This document shows, piece by piece, positions 8,552-13,968 of a stretch of 13,968 nucleotides of DNA. The stretch comes from Desulfuromonadaceae bacterium GWB2_53_15 (GTDB lineage Bacteria; Desulfobacterota; Desulfuromonadia; Geobacterales; Pseudopelobacteraceae). The DNA lies in assembly GCA_001824455.1 (NCBI GenBank), contig MHXL01000086.1, positions 3,227-17,194 on the forward strand. The letters run 5' to 3'. Positions within the stretch are counted from its first letter, which is position 1. The number at the start of each line of letters is the position of its first letter. The notes beneath the pieces were generated by a model that ran no database searches, was not told where the DNA came from, and saw only the letters and a list, made by a program, of their open reading frames with translations. A program made the translations under genes and the position numbers.

Positions 8552-8597
8552 CAAAACCCCCCAAGTTCATGGAAACTTTGGGGGGTTTTGTTTATAT
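8552..8597 (+). terminator. Strong rho-independent terminator
   Basis: CAAAACCCCCCAAGTT at 8552-8567 pairs with AACTTTGGGGGGTTTTG at 8574-8590, with one bulged T and a 6-base loop. A T-rich tail (TTTATAT) follows. It begins 17 bases after the Fe-S gene stop and isolates it from the regulator/carboxylase unit downstream. The A-rich 5' arm means it could also work on the opposite strand, though no gene there needs it. Confidence 0.92.
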
Positions 8598-8647
8598 AAG
8601 AGATTTTTATTGAAACTTAAATTTTTGCTGCAAATAAATGTTTTTTA

Positions 8648-8676
8648 TTGACAATGTAAAGCAAATTGTATACAAA
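8648..8676 (+). promoter_or_regulatory. Predicted sigma-70 promoter of the XRE-cupin/carboxylase unit
   Basis: A perfect TTGACA at 8648-8653 is followed by two overlapping -10 candidates: TATACA at 8669-8674 (15-base spacer) and TACAAA at 8671-8676 (17-base spacer). The preceding 8591-8647 is very AT-rich, like an UP element. A weaker TTGAAA at 8610 with AATAAA at 8633 is also possible. Confidence 0.65.
8666..8675. promoter_or_regulatory. Palindrome over the -10 region, candidate operator
   Basis: TTGTATACAA is a perfect 10-base palindrome sitting on the -10 box. An upstream ACAAT at 8651-8655 forms a further inverted pair with ATTGT at 8665-8669. Binding here would block RNA polymerase, which fits autorepression by the XRE-cupin protein encoded 41 bases downstream. 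XRE regulators commonly bind such palindromes. The protein-site pairing is inference. Confidence 0.45.
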
Positions 8677-8682
8677 CCCCGC

Positions 8683-8699
8683 ATAAAATCTAGTTTTAT
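8683..8699. promoter_or_regulatory. Second palindrome in the leader before the regulator gene
   Basis: ATAAAA at 8683-8688 and TTTTAT at 8694-8699 are perfect inverted arms around TCTAG. The site is just upstream of the ribosome-binding site (AGCAGGG, 8704-8710). It could be a second operator or a weak mRNA hairpin; A/T richness makes chance occurrence possible. Confidence 0.3.
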
Positions 8700-8716
8700 T
8701 TTCAGCAGGGATGCTA

Positions 8717-9280
8717 ATGAGCGATTACAATATTGGGGCCAAAATCAAGAAGCTGCGGCTTGCAAAAAAACTGACTCTTCAAGCGGTTGCGAGGGAAACA
8801 GGTTTTTCGCCGGCACTTATTTCTCAGATTGAGAACAACAATGTTTCTCCCCCCATTGCGACCCTTTCCAAGATAGCAAAATTCTTCGACGTCAAGATCG
8901 GCATCTTCTTTGCTGATGATGAAGAAGAGTGTCGCTTCGAGATTGTTCGAGCCCAGGAGCGCAAGGCTATTCCCAAGGTTATTTCACGGGCCGGAACCAG
9001 CCAGGGTTATTCATACGAATCCCTTTCTTTTCACAAACAGAATAAAAAGATGGAACCGTTTCTCCTGACCGTAACTGAAAAGGTATTGGAGGAAAATACC
9101 TACAGCCACGACGGGGAAGAGTTTCTCTTTATCATGAAGGGCACCGCCGAATTGCTGTTGGATGACAGGCGTGTGGTGCTCAATGAAGGTGACTGTGTCT
9201 ACTTTGACTCTAATCTCAAACATCGTCTCCTTTCAAAAGATGGTGACGAAGTCAAGGTGTTGGCGGTCGTGACGAGATAG
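8717..9280 (+). CDS. XRE-family transcriptional regulator with C-terminal cupin sensor domain
   Basis: This 187-residue DNA-binding regulator has an XRE/Cro-type helix-turn-helix at about 7-62, with recognition-helix residues PALISQIEN at 32-40. A linker follows, then a Cupin_2 fold at about 110-185. Cupin motif 1 keeps H131, E135 and G142; motif 2 keeps G158 and H169 but has aspartate where proline is usual. Cupins of this group often sense a small ligand or metal. Start choice: the AGCAGGG Shine-Dalgarno sequence abuts an ATG at 8711, which leaves no spacer, but is 6 bases from the ATG at 8717, so I take the latter. The carboxyltransferase gene starts 75 bp downstream with no terminator between, so the regulator likely heads and controls the carboxylase operon. 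The ligand is unknown; an acyl-CoA or short-chain acid would make sense but is speculation. Confidence 0.93.
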   Translation: MSDYNIGAKIKKLRLAKKLTLQAVARETGFSPALISQIENNNVSPPIATLSKIAKFFDVKIGIFFADDEEECRFEIVRAQERKAIPKVISRAGTSQGYSYESLSFHKQNKKMEPFLLTVTEKVLEENTYSHDGEEFLFIMKGTAELLLDDRRVVLNEGDCVYFDSNLKHRLLSKDGDEVKVLAVVTR

Positions 9281-9340
9281 GGTGTGCCACGCAATTATAG
9301 TTCTCAGGATTTGAATCAGTTGATCTCCATATCAAGTAGC

Positions 9341-9346
9341 GGAAGG
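9341..9346 (+). promoter_or_regulatory. Ribosome-binding site that decides the carboxyltransferase start
   Basis: GGAAGG directly abuts an ATG at 9347 (no spacer) but is 9 bases from the ATG at 9356, which favours the second. The reading frame stays open upstream to a GTG at 9284, but that start has no Shine-Dalgarno sequence and would add a 24-residue polar extension. Confidence 0.6.
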
Positions 9347-9355
9347 ATGGTTGAG

Positions 9356-11080
9356 ATGTCTAAAAAAGCGATAAAACCCTCACTGAAAAACCCGTTTGCA
9401 CCTCCTGAAACTGTTGAATTTACGATTCCAGGTGAAATTCCAGGCAAGAAGGGCGGTTATGAGGAGGCGATGAAGGAAGGCTATGACCTGATCCAGCGCC
9501 CCGTCAAGTCGGTCAGTATCGCCCAGATTGAAAAACAACACTTCAAGAAGCGGATGACCGTCTGGGAGCGGATCCGCGTGCTGACGGAAAACGAGCCCAA
9601 TATCCTTTTCCAGAACTGGGGTAAAAATCTGGATGGCGCATCTCTGGTGACCGGCATCCTCAACGTCAATGGTCGTGATGTAGCGCTCTACGGGCACGAT
9701 TTTACGGTGCGGGCAGGTTCCATCGATGCTACCAATGGCCGCAAACTTGCCCTTCTGTTTCAGATGGCGGGTGAGAAAGGTATTCCCTTGATCGGCATGA
9801 ACGACTCTGCCGGTGCTTTTGTGCCTGCCGGTGTGGGTGGTCTGGACGGCTATGCCGAGGCCTTTACTGCTCTGCGCAAGATCAGCGGTGTTGTTCCCTC
9901 CATCATGTGCATGTTCGGATTCAATGCTGGTGGCGGCAGTTATCTTCCTCGCCAGGGAAGCTTCCTGATCCAACCCCAGGATACCTTTTTCGGTCTGACC
10001 GGACCGGGTGTGGTCAAGTCGGTTCTGGGTGAGGACGTGACCCCTGAAGATCTGGGCGGCCCGAAGGTTCATGGGCAATCCGGGGTTGCCGACCTGACGG
10101 TCGAGGATGAGGTGTCAGCGCTGCGTACAGCTCTGCAGCTGCTTTCCTATCTCCCTGACAATAACAGCGTCATGGCACGTTTCCAGGAAACCAGCGATCC
10201 TCTGGATCGCAAAACCTGGGAAATCAACACACTACTGAAGAAGGCCTTCAACTCACCTACCGGTTTTAACACCCCCTTCGATGTCTCCATCATGATTCAG
10301 CAGATCTGCGACCATGGTGACTACTTTGAGCTCCAGCGGGACCGGGCCCGCGAGGCGGTGACCGCCCTCGGCCGTCTGGGCGGTAATGTTGTCGGTTTTG
10401 TAGCCAACAACAGTGCGGTTGCCTCAGGCCAGATTTCGGTGGACTCGGCATACAAGATTGCCCGCTTCAACCGCTTCTGCAATATCTACAACATCCCGAT
10501 GATCTTCATGGAAGACACAACCGGTTTCCTGCCGGGACGAGAGCAGGAAGGACGCGGTATTGTCCAGGCTGGTCGCGCCATGCTGGACTCAATAGTCGAT
10601 ATCAGAACGCCGCGCATCCTGCTGATCATCCGCAACGCCTACGGCGGAGCTTATGCCTCGTACAACAACTACCCGACCGGCGCTGATCTGGTTCTGGCGC
10701 TCCCCACCACCCGCTTGGCGGTTATGGGACCTGCCGGCAAGGAATTCGTCTACAAGGACGAGGTGCGCAAGATGCGCGCTGCTGTTCTGGAACGGGTCAA
10801 ATCCGGCGTCAAGGAACGGGTTGCGGCCGGCATGGAGGCAGGCGAGGCCAAGAAGGATGCCGAAAAAGAGGCGGCTGAATGGTTGAAGATCGAAGACACG
10901 GCACTGAATCTCCGGTATGAAAAAGAACTGATGAATCCGAAAGAAGGTCTGGCCCTGGGCTCCATCTCCTCGCTGGTCATGCCTACCGACCTGCGCAAGG
11001 TACTGGGTGAAAATCTGAACTTCTTCCTGCGTCATTACAAACCCGGACCAATGCAGGCCGTTCAGCGCGAGTTCCATTAA
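9356..11080 (+). CDS. Acyl-CoA carboxylase carboxyltransferase subunit (PccB-like)
   Basis: This subunit moves the carboxyl group from carboxybiotin to an acyl-CoA, the second half-reaction of a biotin-dependent carboxylase. With the start at 9356 it has 574 residues, longer than the usual 510-540. It is a crotonase-fold protein with two halves. The N-terminal half has NDSAGAFVP and the oxyanion-hole glycines in [10 protein letters not shown] (about 187-196). The C-terminal half has [15 protein letters not shown] and [19 protein letters not shown] starting at R426, then [12 protein letters not shown]. Residues about 466-526 form a long lysine/glutamate/alanine-rich segment, larger than in standard members. 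The closing [22 protein letters not shown] matches the usual family C-terminus. The 33-bp gap to the biotin carboxylase gene indicates one complex. PccB-type subunits accept propionyl-CoA or acetyl-CoA; specificity here is not decidable by eye, and a transcarboxylase role is a less likely alternative. Confidence 0.92.
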   Translation: MSKKAIKPSLKNPFAPPETVEFTIPGEIPGKKGGYEEAMKEGYDLIQRPVKSVSIAQIEKQHFKKRMTVWERIRVLTENEPNILFQNWGKNLDGASLVTGILNVNGRDVALYGHDFTVRAGSIDATNGRKLALLFQMAGEKGIPLIGMNDSAGAFVPAGVGGLDGYAEAFTALRKISGVVPSIMCMFGFNAGGGSYLPRQGSFLIQPQDTFFGLTGPGVVKSVLGEDVTPEDLGGPKVHGQSGVADLTVEDEVSALRTALQLLSYLPDNNSVMARFQETSDPLDRKTWEINTLLKKAFNSPTGFNTPFDVSIMIQQICDHGDYFELQRDRAREAVTALGRLGGNVVGFVANNSAVASGQISVDSAYKIARFNRFCNIYNIPMIFMEDTTGFLPGREQEGRGIVQAGRAMLDSIVDIRTPRILLIIRNAYGGAYASYNNYPTGADLVLALPTTRLAVMGPAGKEFVYKDEVRKMRAAVLERVKSGVKERVAAGMEAGEAKKDAEKEAAEWLKIEDTALNLRYEKELMNPKEGLALGSISSLVMPTDLRKVLGENLNFFLRHYKPGPMQAVQREFH

Positions 11081-11113
11081 TTTCATTTATTCCAAATTGG
11101 AGATAAAGAGACC

Positions 11114-13968
11114 ATGCCACAGACAGATTACTACAAACATAATCCCCTGATTCACCGGAACCGCAAGTTGAGCAAGTCTTCCTCCGAGTGGGTACGTTCC
11201 TTTTCCTGTGAGGATCTCAAGCCGCTGATCGTATGCCGTGGCCCGATCCGTAAGGAGGCCATGGATGTCTATGAAGAGATGGGGATTTCCCACTATGGCA
11301 TCTTGCTCTCCGAAAAAGACTCGATTGTTTATCCCAATGCCCTGGCCCCGGAACTGCGCCAGTTGACCGATTCCAAGCGAGTCCACCGGGTGCCCGATTA
11401 TTCGGGCGCCAGCAAGGAAGAACGGGTCGAGCGCATCAATCAGATCATCCAGATGGCCAATGATAACGGCTATGACTCGATCTTCGCCGGTTACGGATTC
11501 ATGGCCGAGGACGAGGAGTTTGTGTCTGCCATTGAAAAGGCCGGCCTAAAGTTCATCGGTCCCTGCGCGGTCACCCAGGCGCGGGCCGGCAAGAAGGACG
11601 AAGCCAAACGGACCGCTTTGCAGGTGAATGTCAGCGTCACGCCCGGTGTAGACAATGTCACCGCCCGGACCTTGCTCAAAAAATATCCAACCCGCGAAAA
11701 ACTTCTTAAAATAGTCGAGGCCGAAGATCTGGCCTGTGACAAGAAGATTCTGGAGGACAAGAAGATTGCCATTGAGGTTCTGGCTGATCACATCCTGATG
11801 GCCTCCTACAACAAGGGAATTGACCTGTTCTCCATCGATGAGCTCTGTGCCCAGGTTCAGACCGAGGTCACCGAACTGTTCAAGAAATACCCGCAGAGCC
11901 GCTTCCGTATCAAGGCAATTGGTGGCGGCGGCGGCAAGGGACAACGTCTCCTGGGAGCCTCTTTGCTGGCTGTCAAAAAGGCCGATGACAAGGCGATTGC
12001 CAAGGCTGCTGCCGAGGCCCCGGCCATGGTGCGGGAAGTGCTCAACGAGGTCAAGGCCAACGGTGTTGGCGAAAATAAGAACGTTTTGATCGAGCTGAAC
12101 ATCGAACAGACCCGCCACAACGAGATTCAGCTGTTGGGAAACGGTGAATGGTGTGTCTCCCTTGGTGGTCGCGACTGCTCCCTGCAGATGCATGAGCAGA
12201 AGCTTCTGGAGGTTTCTGTTACCCAGGAAGGGTTGATGGCGGCCATTGAGAAGGCCAAGGCAGCCGGCAGAAAGGAAGAGGTCAAGGCCCTTGAGTCGGA
12301 TTTGAAGGTGCTGGCAAGGATGGAGGAAGAATCGGCCCGCTTTGGCCAGGCAGTAAAACTGGATTCCGCCTCTACCTTTGAGTGTATCGTTGACCGCGAC
12401 CGTCACTTCTTTATGGAGGTGAATACCCGTATCCAGGTTGAACACCGCGTGACCGAACTTTGCTATAGCCTTAAGTTCGTAAACCCCAAGGACAAGAATG
12501 ATTTTTTCATGGTTGAATCCCTGGTGGAGGCTATGGCCCTGCTGGCGCGTCACAAGGAGCGTCTCCCCAAGCCGGAGCGGCTCGTTCGTTTCAATGCCTC
12601 GGTCGAAGCGCGTCTGAATGCAACCGACGCTTCTCTGTCGCCCCACGCCGGCGGGATGATCCGCTACTGGTCTAAACCGATCAAAGGCGAGGTCCGTGAT
12701 GACCAGGGCATCAGCATGCTTAATCCCGATACCGGTATCTTTATGAAATACAAGGTGGCTGGTGCTTATGACTCCAATATTGCTCTGCTGCTTACCAAAG
12801 GAGACGATCGCCTGGCCAGTTATGAGCGGCTTTCCGAGGTATTACGCAGCACCACGCTACGGGGCAGCGCTTTGGCCACAAACCTGGAGTTCCACTATGG
12901 ACTGGTTAACTGGTTTCTGGGCAGGAACGTTATGGCCAAGCCGACAACCCGCTTTGTGGTCCCGTATCTGGCGCTGGTAGGTACCCTTAAGGAGGAGGCC
13001 AACAAGCTGGATGTAGTCTATGCCTTTTTCCAGATGAAAAAACATTATGCCAAACTGATCTCCGAGCAGTATGCCGACCAACCGGATGTCTGTGCCAAAG
13101 AGCTAAAAAACATGTCAGCCCTGCTGGATCGCAAAGGTACTCTGATCACTCGCCCCATGGAGCGGCTCCTGGAAGATCCGCACCTGCTGTCGGGATGGCT
13201 GAGCATGAATACGAAAAACTTCCGCATCGAAAAGGGCAAGGTTGTCTGGCTGAGGAATCCGCTTGGAGTTCTCAAGGAAACCTACGAATATCTGCATATG
13301 AATTTCCGCCCGCACAAACCGGCTGCAGAGATAATCTGGGATCATGACAATGAACTGCTGCAACAGTCGTTACACTTCTCCCGCACCTTGCGTGAAAAAC
13401 TCGGGCTGGAGCGCGACGAGTATTTCAAGCTTAATGAACTGGTCAATATGGAAAAACCCCAGGCCGGCTTTGATGCAGAAACCTGGGAGCAGATCCGTTC
13501 CGCCCATTTTGGCTATGAGGCTGGCCTCGAAATGTTGGGCATGCTGTTTCTGATTGGCGAAAACACCAAATTCTGGGACATGAAGGTAACGGACGATCTG
13601 GAGGTTGTGATACCTGATTATCTGACCGATCTCGACCTGCAGGCCCGGATGAAAAAGATCCTGGTGCCGCCGCCAGCGACCAAAGCGGACGAGATTGTCG
13701 CGGTGTGCGGTGGTATGTATTATGGTCAGGAAGCACCTGGACTGCCCCCCTTCATCTCCGAAGGGATGCATTTCGAGAAGGACCAGCCGCTCTATATCAT
13801 AGAAGTAATGAAGATGTTTAATACAATCCGGGCGCCTTTCTCCGGCACTATCGACAAGATCATCATGGAAGGCGGTGACGGCACCATTGTCCAGAAGGGG
13901 CAGCCGCTCTTCAAAATAACCCCGGATGAGAAATTCGTTGAAGTTGATGTCAAGCTGATCGAGAAAGA
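11114..13968 (+). CDS. Large divergent biotin carboxylase fused to a biotinyl carrier domain (3' partial)
   Basis: An uninterrupted frame of 951 codons runs past the window end. It should carboxylate its own biotin with ATP and bicarbonate and feed the carboxyltransferase encoded 33 bp upstream. GGAGA at 11099-11103 serves the ATG. The N-terminal lobe includes CRGPIRKEA at 41-49, GYGFMAED at 126-133 and FIGP at 147-150. The ATP-grasp part has K267 and the loop GGGGGKG at 270-276, RHNEIQ at 334-339, RDCSLQ at 353-358, and the catalytic-site segment E435-V-N-T-R439-I-Q-V-E443. The carboxylase C-lobe includes VEARLN near 497 and YDSN near 552. The biotinyl domain starts around 860, with the attachment lysine K900 in EVMKM (usual form AMKM). 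Oddities: about 63 extra residues between K161 and K267; ELNI where EKYL is usual; E361 where E. coli AccC has H236; R445 in EHRVTE in place of proline. Residues about 610-860 match nothing I recognise. Confidence 0.9.
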   Translation, partial: MPQTDYYKHNPLIHRNRKLSKSSSEWVRSFSCEDLKPLIVCRGPIRKEAMDVYEEMGISHYGILLSEKDSIVYPNALAPELRQLTDSKRVHRVPDYSGASKEERVERINQIIQMANDNGYDSIFAGYGFMAEDEEFVSAIEKAGLKFIGPCAVTQARAGKKDEAKRTALQVNVSVTPGVDNVTARTLLKKYPTREKLLKIVEAEDLACDKKILEDKKIAIEVLADHILMASYNKGIDLFSIDELCAQVQTEVTELFKKYPQSRFRIKAIGGGGGKGQRLLGASLLAVKKADDKAIAKAAAEAPAMVREVLNEVKANGVGENKNVLIELNIEQTRHNEIQLLGNGEWCVSLGGRDCSLQMHEQKLLEVSVTQEGLMAAIEKAKAAGRKEEVKALESDLKVLARMEEESARFGQAVKLDSASTFECIVDRDRHFFMEVNTRIQVEHRVTELCYSLKFVNPKDKNDFFMVESLVEAMALLARHKERLPKPERLVRFNASVEARLNATDASLSPHAGGMIRYWSKPIKGEVRDDQGISMLNPDTGIFMKYKVAGAYDSNIALLLTKGDDRLASYERLSEVLRSTTLRGSALATNLEFHYGLVNWFLGRNVMAKPTTRFVVPYLALVGTLKEEANKLDVVYAFFQMKKHYAKLISEQYADQPDVCAKELKNMSALLDRKGTLITRPMERLLEDPHLLSGWLSMNTKNFRIEKGKVVWLRNPLGVLKETYEYLHMNFRPHKPAAEIIWDHDNELLQQSLHFSRTLREKLGLERDEYFKLNELVNMEKPQAGFDAETWEQIRSAHFGYEAGLEMLGMLFLIGENTKFWDMKVTDDLEVVIPDYLTDLDLQARMKKILVPPPATKADEIVAVCGGMYYGQEAPGLPPFISEGMHFEKDQPLYIIEVMKMFNTIRAPFSGTIDKIIMEGGDGTIVQKGQPLFKITPDEKFVEVDVKLIEK

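Noticed and set aside
8638-8832. Short + strand frame starting before the XRE gene
   Set aside because: It runs through the promoter and overlaps the helix-turn-helix coding region in another frame. Its composition and lack of a ribosome-binding site mark it as spurious.
9284-9355. Longer N-terminus of the carboxyltransferase from the GTG at 9284
   Set aside because: There is no Shine-Dalgarno sequence, and the added residues are polar and unlike the family. The ATG at 9356 has GGAAGG at a proper distance.
11546-12646. A 366-codon open frame on the minus strand opposite the biotin carboxylase gene
   Set aside because: The + strand carries unmistakable biotin carboxylase motifs here. The antisense frame has no recognisable domain or ribosome-binding site and arises from codon bias.
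1-13968. CRISPR arrays, tRNA/rRNA genes and transposases
   Set aside because: I looked for regularly spaced direct repeats, tRNA-like T-loop/anticodon patterns and transposase ORFs and saw none.

Overview
The window looks like a chromosomal segment of a Deltaproteobacterium of the Geobacter/Pelobacter type (Desulfuromonadales). This is an inference from gene content: folate-dependent TrmFO, a GlcF-type Fe-S/CCG protein and a biotin-dependent acyl-CoA carboxylase pair, with moderately GC-rich coding sequence and AT-rich spacers. No marker gene such as rRNA is present to prove it. All convincing genes lie on the + strand.

Region 1 (1-5754) is a tightly packed type I restriction-modification operon. 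It holds hsdM (N-terminus cut by the window edge), hsdS (start overlaps the hsdM stop by one base) and hsdR (14 bp later, full length with intact nuclease and helicase motifs). A 65-residue antitoxin-like ORF follows 7 bp later, and no toxin follows it.

Region 2 (5744-7066) is trmFO, the tRNA m5U54 methyltransferase. Its best start is a TTG inside the end of the antitoxin-like ORF, so a housekeeping gene appears translationally coupled to the restriction operon.

Region 3 (7067-8597) begins with a roughly 170-bp imperfect palindromic element made of CACGGAGACAC-type arms around a nested hairpin. A possible promoter lies inside it. It is followed by a single gene for a GlcF-like protein with two 4Fe-4S clusters and two CCG domains, which ends in a strong intrinsic terminator.

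Region 4 (8598-13968) is a separate transcription unit. An AT-rich promoter region carries two palindromes. It drives an XRE-cupin regulator, then a 574-residue carboxyltransferase, then a very large biotin carboxylase fused to a biotinyl domain (951 residues seen, still open at the window end). The last two should together form an acyl-CoA carboxylase under the adjacent regulator. The biotin carboxylase is unusual: it has about 60 extra residues before the ATP-grasp glycine loop, altered conserved ATP-site residues, and about 250 residues I cannot assign between the carboxylase and biotinyl domains. This unit is the most interesting part of the window. Its substrate cannot be read from the sequence; propionyl-CoA or acetyl-CoA are the obvious candidates.

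I see no tRNA, rRNA, CRISPR array, insertion-sequence transposase or replication origin.
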